From: Crossiella sp. SN42
GTDB lineage: Bacteria; Actinomycetota; Actinomycetes; Mycobacteriales; Pseudonocardiaceae
Length of the DNA: 64,000 nucleotides
Direction: 5' to 3'
Assembly: GCF_023897065.1 (NCBI RefSeq)
Contig: NZ_JAMHIV010000031.1
Span: 59,149-123,148, forward strand
Numbering within the stretch: the first letter of the stretch is position 1; each line of letters opens with the position of its first letter. The notes below the pieces were generated by a model. It worked only from the letters and a program-made list of their open reading frames with translations. It made no database searches and was not told where the DNA came from. Shown in pieces: positions 34,687 to 42,908 of this stretch. The position numbers and the translations under genes are program-made.

Positions 34687-35645
34687 GCGGTCACCGCCGC
34701 GGTGATCTCGGCCAGCTCCCGCACCGCGACCGCGGCTCCCTCGGCCAGGCCGACGCCGCTGAGGTTGAGCACGATCTCCCGCACCCCGGCGGCCCGGTAG
34801 GCGGCCAGACCGGTGACCACCTGCGCCAAGTCGCCGCTGAGGAAGACCCCGGCATCGACCAGGGCCCGCGCGCCCGCCGCCGGATCAGCCGGATCCACCG
34901 GGATTCCCGCGCGGCGCAACATGTCCGTGTAGTGCGGTGCGGTCAGGTGCCCGCTGGAGACCCGGGTCGCCAGCTCGACCGGGTCCCGGCCCGGCCTGCG
35001 CAGCGCGACGTGCACCACCGCGGTCAGCTCGGGCACCGGGCGTCCGGCCGCGGCGGCTCCCTCGGTGAGCGCCGGCAGGATGGTGTCCCGCAGGTACTCC
35101 GGCGGGGTGAGCCAGGTGAGCGCGACATCGGCGAGGCGCCCGGCCAGCCTGGCCATCCGCGGCCGCAGCACCCCCGCGCCGAGCTCGACCGGCGGGTGTG
35201 GCAGCTCGGTCAGCCTGGCCGCCAACGGGAAGTACTCGGCGTCCGCCTCGGTTTCCGCGCCGTCCAGCAGGGCCCGGCAGGCGGTGAGGTACTCCCGGAC
35301 CGCGGTGAGCGGGCTGCGGTAGGCGCTGCCGAGCACGGCCCGCTGGAACCCGGTCGCGCCGGGGCCGATCCCGGCGACGAAGGAGTGCCCGGTGATCCGG
35401 GCCAGCGAGCGGGCCTGCACCACGGCTTCCATCGGGTTGCGCAACGGCATCAGCGACACGCAGGTGCCGACCGGGACGCGCAGGCCGAGTCCGGCCGTGT
35501 GCGCGAACAACTGGTGCGCCTCCAGGCCGAGGAGCTGCCCGCTCCACAACCGGTGCAGCGCGCTGCCCTGCACCAGGGCCGCCACCGGGACGAGTTGTTC
35601 CGCGCGGGCGGGCAGGAACGGGATGAGCGCCGAGAACCGGGTCAT
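34683..35645 (-). CDS. F420-dependent LLM-class oxidoreductase (LxmJ-like role proposed)
   Basis: 320 residues from ATG 35645. It has the luciferase-like TIM-barrel features: a central GIGPGATGFQRAVLG, the PRMARLAGRLADVALTWLTPPEYL segment, and the C-terminal VREIVLNLSGVG strand. F420H2-dependent members of this family reduce dehydroalanine to D-Ala in the lexapeptide (class V) pathway; by context the same role is proposed here. The gene overlaps both neighbours by 4 bases. Confidence 0.75.
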   Translation of the reverse strand: MTRFSALIPFLPARAEQLVPVAALVQGSALHRLWSGQLLGLEAHQLFAHTAGLGLRVPVGTCVSLMPLRNPMEAVVQARSLARITGHSFVAGIGPGATGFQRAVLGSAYRSPLTAVREYLTACRALLDGAETEADAEYFPLAARLTELPHPPVELGAGVLRPRMARLAGRLADVALTWLTPPEYLRDTILPALTEGAAAAGRPVPELTAVVHVALRRPGRDPVELATRVSSGHLTAPHYTDMLRRAGIPVDPADPAAGARALVDAGVFLSGDLAQVVTGLAAYRAAGVREIVLNLSGVGLAEGAAVAVRELAEITAAVTA

Positions 35646-37381
35646 CGCGACGCCACCGACTGGGCCGCGAGCAGTTCGCGGTAGGCCGGGCTGGTCAGCA
35701 GCACCTGCTCGTGGCTGCCGCTGGCCTGGACCTGCCCGTCGGCGAGCAGGATCACCTTGGCGGCGTGCCGCACCGTGGAGAGCCGGTGCGCGACCACCAG
35801 CACGGCCCGGTCGGCGGCCAAGGTGTCGATGGTGGCGCGCAGCAGCTCCTCGTTGCCGCTGTCCAACTGGGAGGTGGGTTCGTCCAGCAGCACGATCTCG
35901 GCGGTGCTCAGGCTCACCCTGGCCAGGGCGAGCCGCTGCCGTTGCCCGCCGGAGAGGTCGATGGCCCCGCCGAGCACGGTGTCCAGACCCTCGGGCAGCG
36001 CGCGCACGGCATCGGCCAGCGCCACCCGCTCCAGCGCGCGCCACAGCTCCGGCTCTGGCACGTCGTCGAGGTGGCCGACGGTGAGGTTGGCCCGCACCGA
36101 CTCGGCCAGCAGCGTGAACTCCTGGTCCAGGTAGGCGATCCGGCCGCGGAGTTCGGCCAGCGGCCACTGCCGGCTGTCCCGGCCGAGGATCCACACGCTG
36201 CCGGTGTCCGGTTGCAGGAAGCGCTCGATGAGCGCGAGGGTGGTGGTCTTGCCCGCCCCGGACTCCCCCAGCAGCGCGGTCAGCCCGTGCCTCGGGATGT
36301 CCAGGTCGACTCCGCGCAGCACCGGTCGTTGATCGTGCGCGAACCCGACCGCGCGGAAGGCCACCGCCGGGGCGTCCGACGGTAGCGGAACAGTGCTGTG
36401 CGGCGGATCGCCTGCGTCCTCAGTGGACAGTGCGAGGATCTCGTCGAAGCGGCCCCTGGCCGCCAGCCCGGCCTGGACCTGTCCCGCGCCCATCGAGATC
36501 ATCATGATCGGCGCGACCAGTTGCAGCAGGCACAGCAGGAAGGCCACCAGGTCGGCCACGGCCAGCGAACCGGCCACGAACCGCGCGCCTCCGGTGACCA
36601 CCACCGCGACCAAGCCGATCTGCTGCCCCAGTCCCAGGACCGGACTCATCAGCGCTTCCAGCCGGACAGCGCCCAGCGCGGCGGCCGAGGTCTCGTGCGA
36701 GGCCTGTGCCAGCTGGACGGAGAGCCGTTGCTCGGCCCGGCAGGCCTTCACCATGGGCAGGGCGTCCAGCACGGTGGTCAACCGGTGGGCGAGCCGGCCG
36801 AGCGCGCTCTGGTAGCGGGTGTGCGCACGGCGCAGCCCGGTCACCACCAGACCGATGAGCAGCCCTGCCACCAGGAAACCGCCGAGGGCGGCCACCAGCA
36901 GCACCGGGTCCAGCACGGCCATCACCACCAGGGTGCCCACCGCGGTGACCACGGCGGTGGGCAGCTGGACCACGCCGAGATCGGCGATGGTGCGCAGCTG
37001 GGCGCTGTCCGCGGTGACCCTGGCCAGCAGATCGCCCGAGCCGTGCTCCCGCACGGTGCGCAGCGGCAAGCGCAGCACGTGCGCCATGATCCGGCTGCGC
37101 AACCGGTGCACCATCCGCTCGCCCAGCCGGGCCAGCAGATAGCTGGAACCGGCGGCCGCGGCCGCGCCGCCCAGTGCCGCCACCGACATCGCCACCGCGC
37201 GCCAGAGCAGGTCCTGCCGGGTCTGGACCGCGGCGATCAGCCCGGAGACCAGCAGCGGCAACGCCAAGGTGCCCGCGGTGGCGACCAGGGAGAGCAACAC
37301 CACCAGGGCGAGCTGGCCCCGGCGGCCACGGGTGAGTTCGTGCAGGATGCGCAACGGCTGGTGCGCTGCCGCCACCGGCAT
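35642..37381 (-). CDS. ABC transporter, fused membrane and ATPase domains (export)
   Basis: 579 residues. The N-terminal 300 residues are a six-helix exporter domain. The ATPase domain has Walker A LLGESGAGKTTTLALIE near residue 375, signature LSGGQRRLALA-type (DLSGGQRQRLALARVS) near residue 475 and Walker B IVLLDEPTSQLDSG near residue 500. There is no C39 peptidase domain, so leader removal must be done elsewhere, probably by the M16 pair. It is the first gene after the precursors and the likely peptide exporter. Confidence 0.9.
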   Translation of the reverse strand: MPVAAAHQPLRILHELTRGRRGQLALVVLLSLVATAGTLALPLLVSGLIAAVQTRQDLLWRAVAMSVAALGGAAAAAGSSYLLARLGERMVHRLRSRIMAHVLRLPLRTVREHGSGDLLARVTADSAQLRTIADLGVVQLPTAVVTAVGTLVVMAVLDPVLLVAALGGFLVAGLLIGLVVTGLRRAHTRYQSALGRLAHRLTTVLDALPMVKACRAEQRLSVQLAQASHETSAAALGAVRLEALMSPVLGLGQQIGLVAVVVTGGARFVAGSLAVADLVAFLLCLLQLVAPIMMISMGAGQVQAGLAARGRFDEILALSTEDAGDPPHSTVPLPSDAPAVAFRAVGFAHDQRPVLRGVDLDIPRHGLTALLGESGAGKTTTLALIERFLQPDTGSVWILGRDSRQWPLAELRGRIAYLDQEFTLLAESVRANLTVGHLDDVPEPELWRALERVALADAVRALPEGLDTVLGGAIDLSGGQRQRLALARVSLSTAEIVLLDEPTSQLDSGNEELLRATIDTLAADRAVLVVAHRLSTVRHAAKVILLADGQVQASGSHEQVLLTSPAYRELLAAQSVASR

Positions 37382-37437
37382 GATCTTTTCCTCTCTGCCA
37401 AGGACAGGGGCGCCCGCGGTGCGAGCGCCCCGCTCGG

Positions 37438-37593
37438 CTAGCTGAAGATGTCCTTGGACACCTGGTACGAGATGGTGAAACTGGCCATGAAACAGGCCGG
37501 AGTGGTGGCCGGAGCCTCGGTCATCGCCGCGAGATCCAGCTCCGCGACATCGACGTAGGCGGAGTAGCCCGCCACCATTTCCTCGATCGCCAT
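37438..37593 (-). CDS. Precursor peptide A (class V lanthipeptide-like)
   Basis: 51 residues from ATG 37593, preceded by an AGAGAGG-type ribosome-binding site. The leader (about residues 1-29) has VAGYSAYVDVAELDLAAM and ends in EAPA. The probable core (30-51) starts TTPACF and contains one Cys (34) and Ser/Thr at 30, 31, 38, 40, 42, 46 and 51. It ends in Ser, not Cys, so a C-terminal aminovinyl-cysteine is not possible. The leader and the first core residues resemble precursor B. Confidence 0.8.
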   Translation of the reverse strand: MAIEEMVAGYSAYVDVAELDLAAMTEAPATTPACFMASFTISYQVSKDIFS

Positions 37594-37619
37594 GGTGTTC
37601 CTCTTCTCTTCTTGGGTGA

Positions 37620-37844
37620 TCAGCAGCCGGCCTTGACCGAGGCGGCGGCCCCGGCGCCGGTGGCCGCGCCGGCGCCGGCCAGGCACCAGCCGCTGCTGGT
37701 GGCGGCCAGGCAGGCCATGCTGCTGGTGGCCGCGGCGAAGCAGATCGGCGTGGTGGCCGGAGCGTCGGTGGCGGCGGCCACGTTCAGCTCCTCCACGTCG
37801 ACGTAGCTGCCGAAGCCGGACATCATCTGCTGGGTGTTGATCAA
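37620..37844 (-). CDS. Precursor peptide B (class V lanthipeptide-like)
   Basis: 74 residues from ATG 37844. The leader (1-30) has SGFGSYVDVEELNVAAAT and ends in DAPA. The probable core (31-74) starts TTPICF, is Ala/Gly-rich, and has Cys at 35, 45, 54 and 74 and Ser/Thr at 31, 32, 40, 41, 42, 49, 50, 51, 62 and 69. The last six residues SVKAGC allow Ser69 to join a decarboxylated Cys74, fitting the LanD-type flavoprotein in the cluster. Four Cys and ten Ser/Thr suggest up to four thioether rings. Confidence 0.85.
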   Translation of the reverse strand: MINTQQMMSGFGSYVDVEELNVAAATDAPATTPICFAAATSSMACLAATSSGWCLAGAGAATGAGAAASVKAGC

Positions 37845-37936
37845 GGTGTGTCTCCTTCGTCTTGGGTTGCCGGGATCAGGACAGGGCAGACAGCGAGTGC
37901 GCTGTCTGCCCAGCGACGACCCCGGCGGACCCGTGG

Positions 37937-38878
37937 TCAGGTCAGGTTGCGGGCGGGGTTGCCCGGGTCGATCCGGGCTTGGCCGAACGCCCGGCGCACC
38001 GCCGTTTCCGGGGATTCGCCGTCGTGTGCGGCGGCCAGCAACGCGGTGGCCAGCACGTGCGCGCGGTGCTGACCGAAGCTCAGTCCCCGCATACCGGGGC
38101 GGTGGTCCACCGGTTCCCAGGCGGTGGCCACGCCGGAGCCGAGGGCTTCGGCGAACACGGACACCTCCGCACCGAGACCGGGATGTCCCTCGACCGCCGC
38201 GGCGATCAGGTCCGCGGCGTGCCAGTTGCCCTCGCCGAGGTAGACCACCAGACCGTCCCGGCGCGGGAAGCTGCCAGGTTCGGAGATCACTTTCGCCCGG
38301 TAGGCGATCTCGTTGGTGTGCAAGGTGTTGAGCACGATCGCCCAGACAGCGGGTGCGGACTCGGCGGTGCGCAGGTGCAGGTACACCCGAAGCTGCGCCG
38401 GGGAGTGGACCGGTGGGCGGCTGCTGTCGACGAGGAAGAAGCCGGGAGACAGGGCGGGGCGAGCCGGGTTGCGGCGCAGGGTCAGCGGGCTGCCGGGGGC
38501 GTGGTCGAGGTGTCCGCTGATCGTGTTGGCCGGCAACCAGACCCGGACCCCGTCGCGTCGCACCAGCACCCGTCCGGCCACTGGGTCGCGCTCCAGGAAC
38601 TCGACCGTCACCGGTGTCTCGCGGTGCGGCACGGCGGCGGCGAGCCGGTGCTCGAAGGCGTGGTCCCGGCGCGACCGGGTAGATCCGGACCTCGGTTGCG
38701 CCCAGCCCACGTGCAGCACCTCGTAGCAGGCCAGCGCGAGGGCGCGGGAGAGGTCCTTGGCGGTGGTGGCCCGCAGTTCCCGCGGGCCGAGCACGGCGAG
38801 GTGTCCGGCGGCGTCGATCTGGATCCGGGCCATGGCCGCGGCCAGCCGGTCGGCCAGTGCGGTGCTGTCCACTGTCAT
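37937..38878 (-). CDS. HopA1-family phosphothreonine lyase-like protein (LanY-type)
   Basis: 313 residues from ATG 38878, overlapping the kinase stop (ATGA). It matches the HopA1 family: an N-terminal AKDLSRALALACYEVLHVGW region, a middle RVYLHLRTAESAPAVW-type segment (RVYLHLRTAES), the catalytic-region FPRRDGLVVYLGEGNW and the C-terminal GLSFGQHRAHVLATALL. In class V lanthipeptides and thioamitides this lyase removes phosphate from phospho-Ser/Thr to give dehydroamino acids. Confidence 0.85.
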   Translation of the reverse strand: MTVDSTALADRLAAAMARIQIDAAGHLAVLGPRELRATTAKDLSRALALACYEVLHVGWAQPRSGSTRSRRDHAFEHRLAAAVPHRETPVTVEFLERDPVAGRVLVRRDGVRVWLPANTISGHLDHAPGSPLTLRRNPARPALSPGFFLVDSSRPPVHSPAQLRVYLHLRTAESAPAVWAIVLNTLHTNEIAYRAKVISEPGSFPRRDGLVVYLGEGNWHAADLIAAAVEGHPGLGAEVSVFAEALGSGVATAWEPVDHRPGMRGLSFGQHRAHVLATALLAAAHDGESPETAVRRAFGQARIDPGNPARNLT

Positions 38879-40017
38879 GCCCGCTCTCCGAGGCCGAGGG
38901 TGTCGACGTAGCTCTCCGGGCTCAGCAGCACCGTTCGCCCCACCCCGGCCGCGGCTCGGGCCACCGCGCCAAGCTGGGGGCTGAGCGCGGCTCCGGCGAT
39001 GAGCCGGTCCCACAGGTGCCACCCGGCGAAGCCCGCCGCCCGCGCGGCCAGCCCGGCGTCGGACACCGGGCGGCTTTCCCGGTATCCGGTCCAGAACGCC
39101 ACCACCACCGGTCGCAGCCGTTCGAACTTGCGCACCCCGCGGCTGATCACCTCCGCCGGGGTGAGGGTGAGGTCAGCGAAGGCGGTCTCGCCCGGCACGC
39201 CGGTGTCGCCGCGGGTGGTGACGATGTCCAGGATCGAGCGGTAGAGCCATTCCCCGGTGAAGGAGCCCAGGTCCCTGGCCGGGTCGGCCAGCCGGAACTC
39301 CTCCCAGTCGGTGAGGTGCAGAGTGTTGCCGCGCAACAGGAACTGGTCCAGGCGCAGGTCGCAGTGGGCGGGCACGCGCGGTGCGGCGGCCTCGGCCTCC
39401 AGCAGCCGCCGGATCGCCGCGGCCAGGTCCGGATCCCGCTGGAGCAGCCGCCAGCAGGCGAGCTCGGCGTGGCTGCTCTGGTCGAAGACCTCGGCTGGCA
39501 GGCCGTGCAGCAACTCGGCGGAGGGCATCGGCGGAGTGCTGGTGTCCAGTTCCAGCCCGGCCGGAATGTGGTTGCCGTGCACTGTGCCGATGGCTTGCCC
39601 GGCGGCCCGGCCCAGGTCTGGGCCGAAGCTCTCCTCGACCATCAACTCGGCGCCGGAGCGGGCATCCGGGATGCGTTCGAAGACCACCAGGCCGTGTTGC
39701 TCGTCCCAGCCGTGGCAGCGCACCGTGGCCAGGCGCGGCTGGGGCCGCTGCTCGACGAGGCGCTGGAAGGCCAGGGTCCGCCGGAGCCTGGCCGCGGGCG
39801 ATCCGTTGTGCTCGGCCAGCTTCTTCACGAACACCGGGTGTCCCGCGCTGGTGGTGCCCGCCCAGTTGTCGTTGCGACCGGGGAAGGTTTCGCAGTCCTC
39901 GGTGCGCAGGACGCCCAGGCCCAGAGCGCGCAGCAGCGTGTTGACCTCGGGCACGGCCGCCAGCTCCCGCGGCGCGATCCGCGGTGACCCGGTGGCCACT
40001 TCTTGAAGTCCTTGCAT
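38875..40017 (-). CDS. APH-fold kinase of class V lanthipeptide synthesis (LanK-type)
   Basis: 380 residues from ATG 40017. It has APH-type kinase features: NDNWAGTTSAGHPVFVKKL near residue 50 with the nucleotide-binding Lys, the hinge GLVVFERIPDA, the catalytic loop HCDLRLDQF near residue 225 (Asp present, Asn replaced by Gln), and the metal-binding LTDWEEFRLADPARDLG. It should phosphorylate core Ser/Thr, with the adjacent HopA1-type gene product eliminating phosphate. The start of this gene is 30 bases from the M16 gene end. Confidence 0.8.
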   Translation of the reverse strand: MQGLQEVATGSPRIAPRELAAVPEVNTLLRALGLGVLRTEDCETFPGRNDNWAGTTSAGHPVFVKKLAEHNGSPAARLRRTLAFQRLVEQRPQPRLATVRCHGWDEQHGLVVFERIPDARSGAELMVEESFGPDLGRAAGQAIGTVHGNHIPAGLELDTSTPPMPSAELLHGLPAEVFDQSSHAELACWRLLQRDPDLAAAIRRLLEAEAAAPRVPAHCDLRLDQFLLRGNTLHLTDWEEFRLADPARDLGSFTGEWLYRSILDIVTTRGDTGVPGETAFADLTLTPAEVISRGVRKFERLRPVVVAFWTGYRESRPVSDAGLAARAAGFAGWHLWDRLIAGAALSPQLGAVARAAAGVGRTVLLSPESYVDTLGLGERA

Positions 40018-40047
40018 ACCAAGGAGTCAATCCGCCGAACGGGTTGT

Positions 40048-41283
40048 TTACCACCAGCTGGTGGTATTCCCGGAAAACGGCAACAACTCGGCCGCCGCCA
40101 GCTCCTCGGCGCTCTGGTCGCTGCTCACCACGCCGGTCAGCGCCGCCGGGCTCAGCAGGCGCGCGCAGGCTAGCCCCAGCTCGGCGGCGGTGACCTTCCG
40201 CAACTGGTGTGGGAAGCGGAAAACCCAGTCCGCCGCGCGGCCGTAACCGAGATCGGTGGTGATCTTGTCAGCCAACGCCGCCGGCGAGTCCAGCACACCG
40301 AGGAACTGGCCCAGCGCGAAGGTCCTGGCCGCTTCGAGCTCCGCGCCGGCCGGTGGCCGCTCGCGCAGTTCCGCCAGTTCCGCGCGCAGACCGGCCAGCA
40401 GTTCGCGGCCATGACCGGCGGGGGCCTGGGCGGAGAGCAGCAGCAGGCGTTGCCCGCCGATGACGTCCAGACCGGCCGCCGCCGAGCAGGCGGGGTCCGG
40501 AAACCGTTGCGCCAAGCGGGAACCGGCATAGGCGCCCAGCGCCACGATGAGCAGGTCGTGCGCGGCGGGTGAGTCCGCCGCGGCTCCGCTGGGCGCGCAC
40601 AGTTCCAGCAGCGTCTCCCGCTCGCCGCGGAGGGCGAGCAGGTTCCCGGTGGGGGTGGGCCAGGGCCGGTCCCGTGCCCGGGGCTCGCCGTCGGGCCAGC
40701 ACCGCCGCGCCGTTCGGGTCATCGTGACCACCGCCGCCTCGGGATCGATGTCCCCGGCCAGCACCAGTGCGGCCCCGGCCGCGGTCAGCGTCCGAGCCCG
40801 GAACTCCCGCAGCTCCGCCGGTCCGGTGGCGGCCAGCAGCGCGGGATGCGGCAGGTCCAGTGGGGGGCCTGGTGGCGCGAAGGCCCGCTGCCGCAGCGAC
40901 CGGGCCAGGAGTTGCCGGTGATCCCGCGCCCGCAGCCGGGCCTGGTTGACCAGACCGGCGCGCCACCTGGCGAAGTCACCATCCAGGATCTCGCTGGCGC
41001 GCAGGCATTCCAGTGTGCGTGCCAGCCCGGTGGCCCAGGTCCCAGCTGGCAGGCTGGCCTCCACGCGAAGCCATTCGCCGTCCCAGCTCACCTTGGCGTG
41101 CGCGGTGGCAGCCAGGGCGGCCCGGAGACCTCGGGCGAGCAGCTCGGCAAGACCGGCCCGCCGGGAGTCCGGTGCGACCGCCGGGATCAGCAGCCGCAAC
41201 TCGGCCACCGGCGCCCTGGCGTCCCGCACGGCGATCAACCGCATCCCGTTGTGCACTGCGGATTCAGCCCACCTCGGGGTCAT
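40048..41283 (-). CDS. M16-family peptidase-like subunit, non-catalytic
   Basis: 411 residues from ATG 41283, overlapping the stop of the catalytic M16 gene. It has the M16 two-domain fold (GMRLIAVRDARAPVAELRLLIP, AALVLAGDIDPEAAV, LITLGYG-type LGYGRAADWVFRFPHQL) but no HxxEH zinc motif. Bipartite M16B enzymes pair one catalytic and one non-catalytic subunit, and such pairs have been described as leader peptidases in lanthipeptide pathways. Confidence 0.8.
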   Translation of the reverse strand: MTPRWAESAVHNGMRLIAVRDARAPVAELRLLIPAVAPDSRRAGLAELLARGLRAALAATAHAKVSWDGEWLRVEASLPAGTWATGLARTLECLRASEILDGDFARWRAGLVNQARLRARDHRQLLARSLRQRAFAPPGPPLDLPHPALLAATGPAELREFRARTLTAAGAALVLAGDIDPEAAVVTMTRTARRCWPDGEPRARDRPWPTPTGNLLALRGERETLLELCAPSGAAADSPAAHDLLIVALGAYAGSRLAQRFPDPACSAAAGLDVIGGQRLLLLSAQAPAGHGRELLAGLRAELAELRERPPAGAELEAARTFALGQFLGVLDSPAALADKITTDLGYGRAADWVFRFPHQLRKVTAAELGLACARLLSPAALTGVVSSDQSAEELAAAELLPFSGNTTSWW

Positions 41284-42527
41284 CGAGGGGTCTCCGGCAC
41301 CACGCGCAGCACTCCGCGCGGCAGTCCGCGCAACCGCTGGGCCGCGGTCGCGGCGGCGCCCACCGGCAGCGCGTCCAGCAGCCGTGGCCAGTCATCGAGC
41401 AGCTCCGCTCGGCCGAACAGGATCTCCAGCCGTCCCAGGGCACAGCAACGGGTCAGCAGGTCGGCGTGCCGCCGGTGGTGCTCGTGCCGGAGCCGGTCCC
41501 GATGCTCCTCGAACGTGTGCTGCCGCATGCCGTGCTCTGCCAGTCCGGCCAATCGTCTGTCCAGATCGGACAGCAGTGCGTCCGCGGGTGTGTCCGGTTG
41601 GTGCAGCGCGGTGAGCACCAGGGTGTCCGGAACCGCGGCGTCCAGGGACTCGAAGAAGCCGCAACTGGAGTCCGAGGTCATCGCGAGATCGGCCGGCCAG
41701 CGCAGTGCGGGTGCCAGCACCTGGTGGGCGAGGTAGGCGGGCAGGTCGGTGTCCGGATCGGGCAGCGGGTACCCGATCGCGAGGCCGGGCAGGCTGATCC
41801 GCGGGTCGCTCACCTCGATCGTGCGCGCCCGCCGGAGCCACTCGCTCAACCGGGGCACTGGCCGGACAGTCCTGGCGGGGATGGCGCCGAAGTGCCGGGA
41901 GATGAGCTCCCTGGCCTGGCCGGGGTCGAACCCGCCGCACACGGTCAGCACCGCGTTGCCCGGCGGGTAGTGCAGGCGGAAGAACTCCCGGCACTGCTCC
42001 GGGGTGACCTCGGCCAGCTGGTCGGTGTCGCCGAAACCGTCGTGCGCGTTGGCGAAGTCCCGGTAGAGCGCCGGTGGCAGGCGCGGCCACGGGAAGCCGC
42101 CGTACGGGCGTTCCCGCACCGAGATCCGGATCTCCTCGGCCACACCGGCCAACTGCCGCCGGATACCGGCTTCGGCGAACCGCGGCGCCCGCATCCGGTC
42201 GGCCTCCAGGAACAGCGCGAGGTCCAGGGATTCGCTGGGCAGCACCTGGAAGTAGCGGGTGTAGTCCTGATGGGTGCGGGCATCGCCGGCCCCGCCCACC
42301 GCGTGCACCCGCGCGCCGTGCTCGCGGGGACCGACTCCTTCGCTGCCCTCGAACATCAGGTGCTCGAAGAGATGAGCGAAGCCGGCTGCCTGCTCCGGCT
42401 CGTTGCGGAAGCCAACGCGGTAGTGGACGCTGACCGCCACCCGTGCGGCCTCGGGCACCGGCGCGAGCAGCACGGTCAGCCCGTTGCCGAGTTTGCCGCG
42501 CCGCAACCGGTCTGGCTCAGTCGCCAT
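41280..42527 (-). CDS. M16-family zinc peptidase, catalytic subunit
   Basis: 415 residues from ATG 42527. The zinc motif HLFEH is at residue 52, followed by the downstream Glu-containing helix (LAGVAEEIRISVRERPYG) at about residue 125 and the LTVCGGFDPGQA region. It is coupled to the non-catalytic partner by a 4-bp overlap. The exporter of this cluster has no peptidase domain, so this pair is the best candidate for leader removal. The start overlaps the HTH gene stop by 11 bases. Confidence 0.88.
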   Translation of the reverse strand: MATEPDRLRRGKLGNGLTVLLAPVPEAARVAVSVHYRVGFRNEPEQAAGFAHLFEHLMFEGSEGVGPREHGARVHAVGGAGDARTHQDYTRYFQVLPSESLDLALFLEADRMRAPRFAEAGIRRQLAGVAEEIRISVRERPYGGFPWPRLPPALYRDFANAHDGFGDTDQLAEVTPEQCREFFRLHYPPGNAVLTVCGGFDPGQARELISRHFGAIPARTVRPVPRLSEWLRRARTIEVSDPRISLPGLAIGYPLPDPDTDLPAYLAHQVLAPALRWPADLAMTSDSSCGFFESLDAAVPDTLVLTALHQPDTPADALLSDLDRRLAGLAEHGMRQHTFEEHRDRLRHEHHRRHADLLTRCCALGRLEILFGRAELLDDWPRLLDALPVGAAATAAQRLRGLPRGVLRVVPETPR

Positions 42528-42888
42528 CGTGCTGGACCAGCCCGAGCAGCCCGACACCCGCGGAGATGAGCCACAGCGCCAACTTCCGGTCCGATCCCCC
42601 GGCGCCGGCCCGCTTCGCCCTGCGCTGGGCCGCGGCGAGTTCCCGCCAGCGCCCGGCCCACTCCTCGACGTCACCGCCGCAGGCCCGCACGTAGCCCCGG
42701 AGGACCGGCAACGTGGGCAGCCGGTTGCCCCGGGCGGCATCCGAGAGCGCGGTGATGGAGAAGTGGGCCTGCCGGGCGAGTTCTCGGTAGGGCGGGCTGC
42801 CGGCCTTGGCGCGCAACGAACGCAGATCGGCGGCGAAGCGGTACAACGGGCCCGCGCTCGGGTCCAGCGGCAACTCTGGTCGTGCCAC
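42517..42888 (-). CDS. HTH-type protein with C-terminal membrane segment
   Basis: 123 residues from GTG 42888, with GGGGAG upstream. The N-terminus has a helix-turn-helix-like region (YRELARQAHFSITALSDAARGN) and the C-terminus a short hydrophobic segment (KLALWLISAGVGLLGL). A membrane-tethered regulator of the cluster is plausible. Confidence 0.65.
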   Translation of the reverse strand: MARPELPLDPSAGPLYRFAADLRSLRAKAGSPPYRELARQAHFSITALSDAARGNRLPTLPVLRGYVRACGGDVEEWAGRWRELAAAQRRAKRAGAGGSDRKLALWLISAGVGLLGLVQHDGD

Positions 42889-42908
42889 GATCAGCTCCCC
42901 AGTCGTGA

